Below are positions 11,678 to 26,069 of a DNA stretch of 40,000 nucleotides, piece by piece. The DNA lies in the NCBI GenBank assembly GCA_012295275.1, contig CM022674.1, forward strand, positions 1,868,242 to 1,908,241. The letters run 5' to 3'. The translations under genes were made by a program, and so were the position numbers. Position 1 is the stretch's first letter. Each line of letters opens with the position of its first letter. This DNA comes from Chrysomallon squamiferum (Eukaryota; Mollusca; Gastropoda; Neomphalida; Peltospiridae). Under the pieces are notes generated by a model, which worked only from the letters and a program-made list of their open reading frames with translations, was not told the origin of the DNA and ran no database searches.

Positions 11678-13410
11678 GTAGTAGTAGTAGTAGTAAGTAA
11701 TAATAATAATAAAAAAAATAAAAATAACAAAAAAAATAATTAAAAAAAATAAAAATAAAATAAAATAAAAATAAAATTTATATTTCCAATTTGTCATAGA
11801 CTAACACTGGAATAAATAATCCTCTACAAAATGGACACTCTCTTGTTTCACTTTGTAATATTTTAATGCGAAATAATTCCATTGTTTCACAGACACAACA
11901 GAATAATGAATCACTTGTGAAGAACATTTATGACTTAGATCAGATCGGAATACAGTGTTATGTCAGCAGTAATGAATAACGATTTGTACATTTTCAGTAC
12001 AAACAAAAATATCAGTACAGATGTTTGGTTTGTCGCCAGCACAACTGACAATACACTTGTTGTTGTTGTTGTTGTTGCTGTAGTTGTTAACCATCACAAC
12101 CCTCTTAGAAAATATGCAAGGACAATGACACGGAATATTAGTTCAATTAAAAATAATATCCGATTTCTATTAGTTTAAAAAAAAAAAAAAAAAACCACTA
12201 AAAAAATATTCAAGACCTCTCAAATCAGTTTTGTTTACATATATACAGAATTTAGATTACTGCCATGAAAAGTAACAAAAAAATAAAATTCATTCTCTCA
12301 GTTTACTCTATGACAACCATACCAAGCAATAAAACCAACTTTTTTTGCTTTTTCCATTTTTTTTTTTTTTTTTTTTTGTCATTAATACTGACTTCTATTA
12401 CTTTTGAAGTAACAGGTATTTAATTATTAATTCCTTTTTGGGGGGGTGTTCACATTAGCTTTCACTTTTAATCTGATTATCTACATAAACTTAAAAATCA
12501 TCATAATTTATCACTCATACTAGTATGTACTGATGCCTGTTTATTATTACACTCGCTTAATTATCATCCATGTTAAACTCCTTCATGTTACTCTTAAAGA
12601 AAAATGCCAGCCATGGTTTAGATCACTACAATATTACTCTTATGAATTTAAATCTACTTGTTGCTCACATAAACTGTTTGTAGTTTCTTACTATTATCAT
12701 CATGCACATCTGCCCATTCCAATTGCTCTTAATTATCATTCATATTATGTCCAACAGATTTATTTATCATTCACGTTAACTCTTATAATTAGATCATATT
12801 ATCATCTGTATTTAACTCCAGTTTAAATACTCTCCTCAGTATTGTCCTCATTAATTCCAAAACATTAGGGAAAATTTGTTCCTATTTATCATATTCTGCA
12901 CATATAACCATTAAAAACATCAAAATACTGTATCACATTCATTCTTACTTATCACCCACATTTACTCCTAATTATTATCAACTTCTATCATCCACATATA
13001 TTATATTTACTTCTGTTTAGTTATTTCAGTTCCTGTCATCCACATATATTATGTTATTTATTCCTAATCCTTACCCTTTTCTCCCAGTAACCACACAACA
13101 ATGTACTTCTAATATCAATGCACTTCACTGCTGATTATTAACATCGACTCAAACAGAGAGTAACACATTTCTCACAGGCTTAACAAGTAGAATATTATTT
13201 TCAGTTAAAAACTCCCATCAGATGGCCACAAATCTTTAACTGAGTTAAGTTCAATCACAGACGTTATTCTGGGCATTGTGTGATCAGTTCATTTTACAAA
13301 CAAAAAAAACAGAGAGAGTGGGTTTGGCTAGGTTCGGTTCTCTTTGAGTGAGATTGGCCTTTAGGCTAAATACTGTTTGACTGAAAAATGTTTTGTCTCG
13401 GTCGTGTTCA

Positions 13411-13444
<34 letters not shown>

Positions 13445-13604
13445 TGTTGTGGTTTTTTTTTGGGTAGATTCAGTTCACTTTGAGTGGCGCTGGTGTGTTC
13501 TAGGTTCAGTCCATTTTGAGTTCACTTTTGAGTAACGGCAGTGTCCTGTACAGTTTAGTTCATTTTGAGAAAAAAAAAAAAAGGGGGGGTGCATGGCTGG
13601 GTTC
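10501..13604 (-). other. NEURL4: Probable long 3' UTR of NEURL4
   Basis: Downstream (leftward) of the NEURL4 stop at 13605-13607 there is about 3 kb without exons. Microsatellites are sparser here than in the introns, the main ones being AAT at 11611-11695 and GTT at 12058-12076. Minus-strand AATAAA hexamers occur at about 13050, 12760, 11565 and 10577, so the true cleavage site cannot be chosen from sequence alone. Two degenerate repeat families lie inside. One, at about 13320-13570, has a core like GGTTCAGTTCATTTTGAGTG. The other, at about 12490-13060, has a core like TTATCATCCACATTAACTCC. The extent is inference. Confidence 0.35.
11611..11695. repeat. (AAT)n / (AGT)n microsatellite
   Basis: About 85 bases of AAT repeat ending in AGT copies. 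It lies in the presumed NEURL4 3' UTR. Confidence 0.9.
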
Positions 13605-14082
13605 TCATTCCACTTTGATCAACAGGGCGTAGAGCATTGTCGAACCTCGCTCCTTGGTTGCCCACTCCAGTTCGTTGTTGCTGAAATGTGGATCTATTCT
13701 GTCGCTGGTTGCTATGGTTTGCGCTCCCCCCACCTTGTACGAGCCTGGTTTCACCCACAGCTGAAAGGCAACCTGAGCCTGGTAGATTTTCTTTGTCTTC
13801 GGATCAACGAATCTGAAAAGTTAACAGTTAATATCATGCCAATTAAAAGAGGTTTATAACAATGCTCAAGAAAATAATAATAAATGAAGGAAGGAGTAAA
13901 GAAATAAATAAAAAAAACATAGAAAGAAGATAAAACATTTTTTGATTCTGATATAGTATTCTGTTTCAATGCATGTGTGTGTGTGTGTGTGTGTATGTGT
14001 GTTTGTGTATATTTATGCATGTTCAGATGCAAGCATGTGCTTGTTTTTGTGTATGTATCTAGAATTAGTTTCAATATTTGCA

Positions 14083-14124
<42 letters not shown>

Positions 14125-14600
14125 CATGTACATATATTTGTGTGTGTGTATATGTATTTCTGTGTGTAGAATGCATGTGCATTCATGTGCACATGTACGT
14201 GTGTGTGTGTGTGTGTATGAGTCTGGACATGAGCTGTGAGTACTCACCTCTGTTTAGGAGAGAATTCTGGTGAGCCTGCGTATCTGACAGTGGGTGAAAA
14301 TGAGATTTGCTGACCACTGAAACTGTCAGGTTTTGACTTCTCTGTGAACACCTGAGGTTGTGGGATCAAAATACTGTTTCCTTTTGTACAGTCTCCTGTT
14401 AACAGAAACCAAACAAAATAAAATAAAACAGTCATTATAGGTAACAGGCCAGTTATTCAGTTTAACAAAAAAGTTAAATTAAAAAAGTACAGCTTCCAAG
14501 GTCTAATAATTTGTATGAGGGTATCTGTTTAATACAGATTTCTTCTTTACTTTTCATTGTTTATTTTGTATTTTAAATTATATATATATATGTACTCACA

Positions 14601-14641
<41 letters not shown>

Positions 14642-16230
14642 ACACTAAGACTTGGTAGAGAAAGAAATTTTTTTTTATTTAAAAAGTTCTTATTCACCTC
14701 TATGCTTGCAAGATAAATGGTCCAATAACTACAGTATTAAAATTGAACAATGCTTTTCAAAACACAAAAGTGATAATATTAACTGACATGATATTTACTG
14801 ATTATCTTTATCACTGCAAAATGATTTTATATTAATCAAAATCAAACAACGGTATTTTTCTGCTAAGTTTTTATGCTTAAAACATGAAATCATATTTATT
14901 AATGTGAAAAATAATATCTATCAATGACAGCATAATGCTCTGATATGAAACAGTAATATTTGTGCCATTATAGTATTATTTACCGACATGAAAGGTAATA
15001 TTTACAAAATAACCAAATCAAATTTATAAAAGAAACAATAATTACAGCAATAAAGATTAAATGAAATTACAAATGACACAGCTGAAATACACAAATGAGA
15101 AACAATCAATGGGTAAAGGAAGCTAACTCATAATTAAAGGAAGACAACTCAGTACATAAAGGGAGACAACTCAGTACATAAAGGGAGATAACTCAGTACA
15201 TGAAGGGAGATAACTGAGTACATAAAGAGAGATAACTAACCAGGTAGAAGCAGGTCTCCATAATCTAGAATTCTCCGGACTGATTCTATTCGTGCTCCGT
15301 GATAAGCTGCATGCCATTTCTCATAAACATTCAGAGAATGTGCTTTGCACTGAGGCCTGTAGAATAAAGACAAAAAAAACAACAAAAAAAAAATGAAAAA
15401 ATCTGAATAATACGGACTGTAAAAAGACAAGAAGAAAGAAAACAAAAAAGACAAATAAATGAAGAAAACAAAAGAAAGAAAAACAATCCAAAAGTCGTAA
15501 TATATTTAAATATTGTTTGTATATTACTGAATATATTAAGATGTGTGTGTTTGCCTGTGTGTGTTTTGATAGAGATATAAAACAGATTTACGTTAAAACA
15601 AATCTACACCAGCCATAGGGAATAGCATAATCCCTTGGTGGGTCTCCACGGCAATGGTATAGGTTATCTCCCCTGATTTTGTGACACATCTCACAAAAGC
15701 ACATGTTGAACTGCCCATCAAAGTAGCCATCTGAAAAATAAAAATTAGCAAAAATTATAAACACACAATAAATTTTAAATACTACTACTACCACCACTAC
15801 AACTACTAGTACTTCAACTACTCCTACCACTGTCACTGCTACTGCTGCTGCTACTACTACTACTACTGCTACTACTACCACAAGTGCTATTACTGCCACT
15901 AATGGTAACAAATATATTAATAATAACAACAGTAATAATAAAAATAATATTAATTTGAACACGTCGTCAATAAAACAAAATATTTTCTAAAAATGAACAG
16001 TTACAACTGACTATATTTATAATTAACATTTCGACATATACGGATGTGTACGAGCATCAGTCATTGTACAGGTAATAATTCTAATTGTCTGTGACACCTG
16101 AGTTGATTAGGATTTTTTTTACCTGGCAGACCGAGAGAGGTGCGAAGTCTCGAACACAGATTCTGGTATTCACAGTTACGTAGAATATTTGTCTCAATAC
16201 ACAGTTTTGTTCCTATTTTCTCTTTCATCA
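13605..16230 (-). CDS. NEURL4: NEURL4 exons 23-27: conserved C-terminal domain
   Basis: Exon 23 is 16123-16230 ([15 protein letters not shown]), exon 24 is 15592-15730 ([29 protein letters not shown]), exon 25 is 15241-15356 ([31 protein letters not shown]), exon 26 is 14248-14395 ([15 protein letters not shown]) and exon 27 is 13605-13812 ([43 protein letters not shown]). The CxxC-like cysteines in exon 24 (CFCEMC) could bind metal. The block AYHG...RRILDYG...SP..RYA...VKPGSY...EW resembles ADP-ribosyltransferase-like folds, a weak inference. The ending matches vertebrate NEURL4 closely. Confidence 0.92.
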
Positions 16231-18986
16231 CTGAAACAAAACAAAAAAGTAAAAAAAATAATAAATCATATATAAAAAGCGAGTTATACTAATTAACTTG
16301 AAAAAAGTAAACAAATATTAACAGCTTCATTAATTAAGAAAATAAGATATGGAACTGCTGTACAAGTATGGACGTCTGAATTAAGAACAGGTGGATTGCT
16401 GTGCAAAAACAGACAAAAGACAAAAGACATCATGTCACAGAATCCTCTATAGAGTTCCAGTTTCTCACAAAGAGATGACAATATTAACTGCTTAATTAAG
16501 AAAATAAGCTGGGGAATTTCTACAGAAGTATGGATGTCTCAATTAACTACTAGATGGTTTGATCTTCCAAAAACATATATATGTTACAGCACACTTTATC
16601 CAGTACCACACTACCACAAAGGAATATTACATGTTTCATTTTTTAAAAATAAGCCATAGAACTGCTATGTCAGTATAGATCTGTGTAAGTAAGAAGTAAA
16701 AGTACATTCACTTTCACTTACGAATACTACTTACCATTGTCTGTATTGGCTTTTTTGATTACTTACCATTGTCTATATCAACTTTTTCAAATTACTCACC
16801 ATTGTCTATATCAGCTTTTTCAAATTACTTACCATTGTCTATATCAACTTTTTCAATTACTTACCATCGTCTATATCAGCTTTTTCAAATTACTTACCAT
16901 CGTCTATATCAGCTTTTTCCCTGTCATCAACACCGTTTAATGGAGGAAGATTACTGACATCATCACCAACAATTGTAACCTTGAAAAATAAAAAAATATT
17001 TTTAACTTTGCAATGAAGTAAAGTGTCTCATGCATTAAAATGTTTGTTGTGACATCATTTTATTAACATAAATAATATAATATTAAAAAAAAAAAAAAAT
17101 CAAATTTTTGGTTTCATGCATTTCCATGATCTTGTTATTTTATATAGTCTTGTGTTATTAGTAGTAAATGTTGGTTATCAGTAAAAAACAAAAATAACTT
17201 GGAAGGATACAGAAATAATATTCTGGTCAAAATAATCAGGTAAAGTCAAGTTATAATTAAAAAAAACCCACCATGTATACATATATATATATAACAGAAC
17301 TACTTAACAATGATGTAAAACATAAAATGATTTTAATTATTCATTTTAGCATTAATTTTAACAAACTACCAAAATATTACACATGAAATTTAAAAAAAAC
17401 CTGGAATACACAAAAGATTCTCCCAATTATTAATTTTCTTAATATCCAAACTTAAAAGGTTAAACAAAAATAGTTTAATCAACATGTATTATTATCTTTT
17501 CTTACAACACACAACAATTATCTAATTAATTTATTTCAAACCAGGTCAGCTCACTCTATTCTAACACAAACAGGTGTAACATTAAAAGAAAGCAATACAC
17601 ACCTGTTCACACTGTCCATACACATCCACAAGGGCGTAACATGGGCTGGGGACATCCCTGATGGCCACACCTTGGTCTACCCCGTTAACATACAGGTGTA
17701 GACAGTTATCCTCATCAACTACGACACCAACAAAATGCCCACACTGCATATTGTCTAAATTTGGACCATACCGCTCTTTGATCTGCAAAACATTAATGAT
17801 GATGGTAATTCATCACAACATAAAATCTAAATGATGATGATGATGATGATACTCTTTTGTGGAAATCATACTACTGATGATGATAATAAATATTTCAGAT
17901 GATGCTAATTCATAACAACAATAAAATTTAAATGATGATGATGACAACAACAACAACAGTCTCTAAGTGTTCCTACTACCCTCAGACCAAATTTTATTTA
18001 AAAAAAAAAATATATATATATATAAATTTTAAATTATATGTTTTTTTTTTTAAATTCTATCAAAAATGTCAACTTTGTAGAGACCTTATAGCCACTTGTA
18101 AACACTGAATCTCCATGGATGATGATTGCTGATTTCTTTATGCTGATCGCCGAACCAGGAAAGTTGTATCTGTCAGGTACGAAACCCAAAACTCCAATCA
18201 TTATCGACGAACTCCATTTGGGGTTTATCTTGTCTATCCGAACCTGGTGGGGGTGGGGGGAGGGAAAAGTAGATAAGTAAGCAAGCAAGTAGATAAATAA
18301 ATAAATAAGTAAGTGATTTAAGCAAGTAAAAGTATGAAAGGAAGTAACCAGTTAGGAAAATGAGTAAATAAGTATGACTGGACTTAAGAAAGTAAGTAAG
18401 TTAATAAATAAATAAATAAATAAATAAGTTAATAAATAAATAAATACATAAATAATAAAAACATAAAATAAGAAAGTAAATAAATAAGTAAAGAGACAAA
18501 AAAAAAAAAAAAAATATGTAAATAACTGAATTAAACACTAGACATAAAAATATATATATATCATTATATGACTGAATGAATAACAGTTAATGAGACAAGT
18601 GTATAAATGAATGAATGAAAGAAAGAGAAAAATAAAGAAAAATAAATAATATATAACTAATGCTTGCATAACAACACAACTACAAATATCATCATTACAA
18701 CAATCATTGTCACCATAATCACTGACAACATAAATCTTTAAAAGTCAACAAAAAGAAGAAGAAGAAAAAAACAACATTCACCTGAAATATTTTCTTGCGA
18801 GGAAGAGGTTTGCTTGTGACAACGATGCCCTGGTTGTAGCTGCTCTGTCTGCTGGCTGTCATGTTGCCCACACTCAGACAAATGTTCTTGCCGTGGTTGC
18901 CATGGAAACTGGGCAAAGTGACGGGCGGTGTGCAGGTGTCTCGATCTTGGTCGACCTTAAGTGAAGAAATGTTTGTTTTAAATCTT

Positions 18987-19045
<59 letters not shown>

Positions 19046-22000
19046 CTTATTTATATACTTATATCTTTGTTATGTTAATATTCATTTATATCTTTATTAT
19101 ATATTATAAATGATTACTGTTAATGAAAGATAGGGTACCGATCCATATAAACAAAAGTGTGAGAAATTCCTAAATCTGTTATTTTCAATTAAAAACATTG
19201 TAAATTTTTAATGTTACACTTTTAATTTTCAATTAAAAACATGGAAAATGTTTAATGTTACACTTTTAATGTTAGTTAGTTTGTTGACAGCTAACACACT
19301 AACCTGGTGTGTGGACTTACACTTGTAATGTTAGTTTGTTAGTAAGTTAGTAGACAGCTAACACACTAACCTGGTGTGTGGAGTTACACTTTTAATGTTA
19401 GTTAGTTTGTTAGTAAGTTAGTAGACAGCTAACACACTAACCTGGTGTGTGGAGTTATACTTTTAGTTTAGTTAGTTTGTTAGTAAGTTAGTAGACAGCT
19501 AACACACTAACCTGGTGTGTGGAGTTACACTTTTAATGTTAGTTTGTTAGTAAGTTAGTAGACAGCTAACACACTAACCTGGTGTGTGGAGTTACACTTT
19601 TAATGTTAGTTAGTTTGTTAGTTAAGTTAGTTTGTTAGACAGCTAACACACTAACCTGGTGTGTGGAGTTACACTTTTAATGTTAGTTAGTTTGTTAGTA
19701 AGTTAGTAGACAGCTAACACACTAACCTGGTGTGTGGAGTTACACTTTTAATGTTAGTTAGTTTGTTAGTAAGTTAGTAGACAGCTAACACACTAACCTG
19801 GTGTGTGGAGTTACACTTGTAATGTTAGTTAGTTTGTTAGTAAGTTAGTAGACAGCTAACACACTAATCTGGTGTGTGGAGTTACACTTTTAATGTTAAT
19901 TTGTTTGTTAGTAAGTTAGTAGACAGCTAACACACTAACCTGGTGTGTGGAGTTACACTTTTAATGTTAGTTTGTTAGTAAGTTAGTAGACAGCTAACAC
20001 ACTAACCTGGTGGCCACTGCTGTCGTCAGTGGTGATAGAACGTGGAGTTCCCGGACTCTCACAGGCCACGCTGCTGATAATACTGACAGTCTCCACAGCT
20101 CCATACAAGTCTATCACAGCAAACACATTCTAAACAAACAAACAAATAAATAAACAAATAAATAAACAAATAAACAAAAACAAACAAAAAAACAAACAAA
20201 CAAAACAAACAAACAAACAAACAAACAAACAAACAAACAAAGACAGATAGATACACCGACAGACAGATAGACAGATAGTTAGATATAGATTGATAGATAA
20301 ATTGATAGAAACATCAGCAATTAAACAGATCAATAAACAAGAAATGAATAAAATCAATCAATATTTCAATCAATCAATAAATCAATCAATCCATCACTAC
20401 ATAAATAGTTTAATAAGTAAATAAATAACTATATAAAGTAACAAGCAAACAAATAAATAAATATATAAACAAATAAATAAATATATAAACAAACAAATAA
20501 ATAATTAAACAAACACTCAGATAAATTTTAAAAAGTAAATTATTTCAAGCAAACCTTTGGAATATTTGAAGCAGCAACTCCGAGATCTTCTCCGTTTAAA
20601 TAAATATGCATAGTTCCGTCTGAGCATCTCCGCAAGCCAATCCTGTTACCTATCTGTAAAAATAAAAAACATTAACATTCATTTTCAACTTCTTACACTG
20701 AACCTGAAGCACGCAAAATACATCAATATTCATTCTTTTGTAAATAAACCTGTCCCATCATTTTTTAATTATAATTATCAGTTTTAATTAATACACTTTA
20801 AAATTAATATACTTTCAATTTTAGTCAAAGATAGACGTGAAAACAGAGACATAATTAAACAAAGTTATTCAAAATACAATAAGAATTTTCATAAAACCAT
20901 CTATCATTTGTAAATAAAAAAGATTTTGCAAACAATCCTTTCCAAACCCTAATTTACAGCTGCATTTTATAAAAAATTCTAGAATTTAAAAAAAAATTAT
21001 AAAAATATCTATATATATATATATATATTACCTCTAATCTCTCTAGAGAAGGGGCATAATTCTCCTTGATTGTGACCCCGCACTTCTTGACCTCTGACCC
21101 TGACACGATCCACGTGACCTTGGAAGTGATTTCCTCTGCGAGTGAAGGAATCTGGGAGATGGGGGTGTTGTCAGACACGGCCATTGTAGTCAGACCAATG
21201 TGCATCGACCCTGACCACTGCTTCGATATCTGCTCCACTTTTACCTGTAACAGGTTAATTACTTATTTGTTTATTTATTCATAAATAACTGTTTTTAGTT
21301 CATTTATTCATTCATTCATTATTTATTTATTCATAAATAACAATTTAATTCTATTTGATTTTTGATTTTATTTATTGATTTATTCATTCATTTGTTCATC
21401 TATTTATTCACTCATTCATTTATTTATTTAATGTTTGTTTATTTATTTGGTTACTTATTTACCTATTGACTTATGTAGATACTTAAGTACTTCCTTATTT
21501 ACTTACCTACCTTCTTACATATTTATGAATTTATCTATTATTTCTTTATTTTATTTTTGATACATATATATTAAACTAACTGACAGCAAAGACATCTCAT
21601 CTTTCATTCTGTGTGTCTGTCTTTTTCTCTATTTGTCTGTCTGTCTGTCTGTCTATCTGATAATCGTCCTGTCATTTAGTTCTGTATCCATCCATCCATC
21701 CATCTGTTTGTCTCTCTATATGTCTGCCTATCCAGCATTCTTTCCACCGATTTATCCATCTACCTATCAAACAACTCATCCATTTACCTATATACCTGAA
21801 TCTCTATGTCTTTCTGTCTGTGTGTCTGTGTGTCTGTGTCAGATTCTGATATTTTGATTTCACTCACCTCAAACAGTTCGTCGTGTTTCAACGGCTCCGA
21901 GCTGAAAACAACCCCGTGGTTGAAGTTTCTGATCCGTGATGCAGAACAGCCGTTGTTCTTGATGACGATGTTTTTGCCACAGCAGTTGCTGAACCTGTGT

Positions 22001-22919
22001 GTCATTTCTGACGACAATGACAATGACGACATCAACATCAATGTCTTTGTTTGTATAATGCTAATTACTGTTATATTTGACATATATATACACACACACA
22101 CACATGCATACACATATGTACTTATTATATATATATATAGATAGATATAGATAGGTAGATAGATAGATAGATAGATGAAATTTTAGAAAAAAATACATAC
22201 AAAATTGTAAAATATCAAATTTGTTAACTAATTTAAAGAAACAAGGGTTACGTAAATAAGAAAAATTATAAAAATAACCGATTCATATCTGCCAATCTGT
22301 CAACATGTCTTCTGCATATATTATTAACTTTTAGAGCTCAGAGTGTGAATTATCTTATTTCCTTATCTGGGAATCAAGATTATGTTTTTTGCTTTGGAAA
22401 TATCTTACTAACATGTTATGCAAGAGCTCAAAACCTGTCAGCAACATCCTGGCAAAATCAGGAGCCTATGAACAGTGAGTCACATGGCAGAATAAGGAGC
22501 TTGAGGTTCAAAGAGTTAGTTGCAAAAAAAAAAAATATATATATATATAAATTTGAGAAACGCAGACACCAAAGACATAAATAACCCAACAAACCTGAAG
22601 TGAGAGGTGAAGAAAGAGAAAACTCGGTTTCTCCAGTTAGTGGGTGATTTTCCGATGGATTCAGGCTGGATCCACTGGTAATTGTCACCTGAGCGCACTG
22701 ACCGTACAGGTCAATCACTGCATACACGTCTGAAACAGAACAAGTGAGAAATTGAATGTGAGGCAACTGCAAGAGGTAATGAGAAAAGAGAGAGAAATGA
22801 ACTGTGTAGTACTGAAAACTTTACTATTAGCAAAGGGTCATTTCCAGTTTCAAAATTAAAAAAAAAAAAAAAAAAACATTTGGAATAAATAAGAATAAAT
22901 AATAATTATTTTTATTATA

Positions 22920-22961
<42 letters not shown>

Positions 22962-25900
22962 GCATATAGATCAATTAGCAGCTAAATATCATTTTCCAGC
23001 TCTAACCATAATCAATTAATACAATCTAGCAGCTAGAACCACTAATCATTTTCCTTTCCCACTCTAGTCTTTAACCATTAATCTACTTATGATTTTACCA
23101 CTAATCTACTCATGATTAAAATCCACCACTAATCTACTTTTTAAATTTAACCCACCAACCTACTCACAATTTAACCAGTAACATCTACTCCCATTCTAAC
23201 AACCGATTAACCAATCACTCTCTAACCGTTAACCTACTCCTACCAGTCTACTTATGCTTTAAATGTCGATCCACTCGTACACTCTTATCCAATCACTCAT
23301 CTAAAAACCCCTCTGTGCCCCGACTAATGAAAAACTTGCACTTTTTTTTCTTTTCATGAATTTTTAAAAAACCTGGACTCACCTGCAGGAATATCGGAAC
23401 ATGCTGCACCCTGGTCCTCCCCGTTGAGAAAATAATGCAACGTGCCGTCGCAGCAGCGCATCATCCCAATGCGGTTGCCGACGGTAACCGTGTCAAGGTC
23501 AAGAGGATAGGCATTGTGGACAGGCGAGATTGTGCAGCCGTCCTTCATAATGGCCGAACCACTGGAAAAAAATATTTAATAAACATAAAGAAAGTTAACA
23601 GATGTGGAAGTATAATACTTCATCACAAGTTGAGACTGTAGAACTAAAAAAACCTCGGTATGTGCTGTCTTGACAACGAGCTTGTAAAAATGTAAATTGC
23701 TGCAGCTCTGCTTTTAAAGAATGTATTATCACAATTGTTAAAATGTCCAAATGTCCAGCAGGTGCTGGCAGGAAATCATTCAAAGTACCTTTAGTGACAA
23801 CTGACGTAATTAGGAAACTTAAAGTTTTGATAACAGTTTAATAACAAAAGTTTATCAAAAGAAGAGTAATTATTATAATGAAACAGTTTATTTATAGATG
23901 TGTGTGACAGAAACAAACATTTTGCAGGAAGTTTTAATAAAATAGTTATGAAAACAAACCAGAAGCAAAAACTGATTTAAATAAAAGCATAATTTTTTCA
24001 GTAAAATGTAAAATATGGAATTACAATTGAGTTGGCACTTTAGCTGTTAACTGGCAGTTTACAAGTGGTTATGATTATTTATAAAAATGGAGATTTAAGG
24101 TAAGATATTTTACCTGAGCATCCAGGTGGAGTAATTTATGTCTGTCATTGTGTGAGTGAATTCCAGATCTTCTGGTTTTATTAATGTCACACCTGTAAAA
24201 CATCAATGCAAGTGAGGTTAAAATATCAACATCAGTGACAACATTAAAATAACAACATCAATGACAATGAATTATCAACTTCAGTGACATTAAAATAACA
24301 ACATCAGTGACAGCATTAAAATAACAACATCAGTGACAGCATTAAAATATCAACATCAATGACAACATTAAAATATCAACATCAATGACAACATTAAAAT
24401 ATCAACATCAATGACAACATTAAAATATCAACATCAATGACAACACTAAAATGACAACATTAAAATAACAACATCAGTGGCAACATTAAATTATCAACAT
24501 CAATGACAACAATGAATTACTGACTTCAGTGACAACATTAAAATATCAACATCAATGACAACATTAAAATATCAACATCAGTGACAACATTAAAATTTCA
24601 ATGTCAGTGATATTAAATTATCAACATCAATGACAACAATGAAATATCAACTTCAGTGAATTAAAAATATCAACATTAATGACATTTAAAATATCAACAT
24701 TAGTTACAACATTAAAACATCAACATCAGTGACAACATTAAAATATCAACACACCAACTGAAAACTGCTAAGTGACTTATACATTATCAACAAGACAGAT
24801 TGCTGTCAAAATAGACTGAGCACTGAAAGGGTTAAAATATCAAAATTAAGTGCAGCCATCAGTGACAGCATTATCAGTAATAAAGACATAACTTTAATGA
24901 TATTAACGTAGTATTATTATTATTAAATGGATTAAATGTCAAAGGCAGTTAATAAGAAGACGTTGTTATCCTGATGTTGTCACTGATGTTGATATTTTAA
25001 TGTTGTTAATGTTAATTATTTAATGTTGTCATTATTGTAATCTTAATGTAACAATAAAATTTAAAAGATAAAAATCACCATATATATTTATGTATAAAAC
25101 TTAAGATAATGTTTTTGATTAAACAATTTAGTGTTTCAGAATTTAGGTTATTTTTAATAATATTTTTAGTAACTGAATTCTGAAGCTCTCTACAATAACA
25201 TCAAACTGGTTTAAGATTTAAAAAGTGATCCACATTTTCAAAAGGACTTTTTTGTATTTCATTTAACTTTTTTTCAGCCTTAATGGTGGTAACTAATGGT
25301 TATGTAAATTCACATGCAATAATTTATTCATAAACCTGATGATGATGGTAATAATAATAATAATATTAATAATAATAAAAACCTTAGTTTTAAGTCAGTT
25401 TTAAAAAACAAAAATATGGTGTTTGTTTTAACAAAAAGCTTTTTTCTCACTTATCAAGTTTATATGCTACAATACAACAGTGCAGAAAAATTATATTAAA
25501 AAAAAATGGTGCAGCCTTATGATTTCATTTTCTTGACCAGTAATAAACAAGGATAAGAAAACTGAAATGATTATTATTTTTTTCTTTTATTTAAAATACA
25601 TAAATAAATAAATAAACCTTTAAAATAAAAAGGAAAGAAAGGACAAAAAGAAACAAAAAGGAAAGACAAATTTAATTAAATAAAAGAAGAAAAGATGAAA
25701 ATAAAAATTCATGTTCTAGTTATGATTAATTTTTTTTCTCAAATTGTCTGCAACCACCTATGAAAATGATTTTTTTTTATTTATATAAATAATAATAACA
25801 ATAATAATAATGTAACAAATTTCAGTGTTTTATTTTATACAAGGAAAAAAAAATGAAATAAATAACATTTTGATAAAATTATCTTCATATTTGCAACAGC

Positions 25901-25978
25901 TTGAATGAAATTACTTCCTAACAACTGTGAAGGAAAATGTAAATTAATATCCATGTTTGTTTGGAAATCATTTTATGC

Positions 25979-26069
<91 letters not shown>

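Noticed and set aside
16731-20010. Regularly spaced repeats as a CRISPR array
   Set aside because: The units are contiguous tandem repeats without unique spacers, inside introns of an animal gene.
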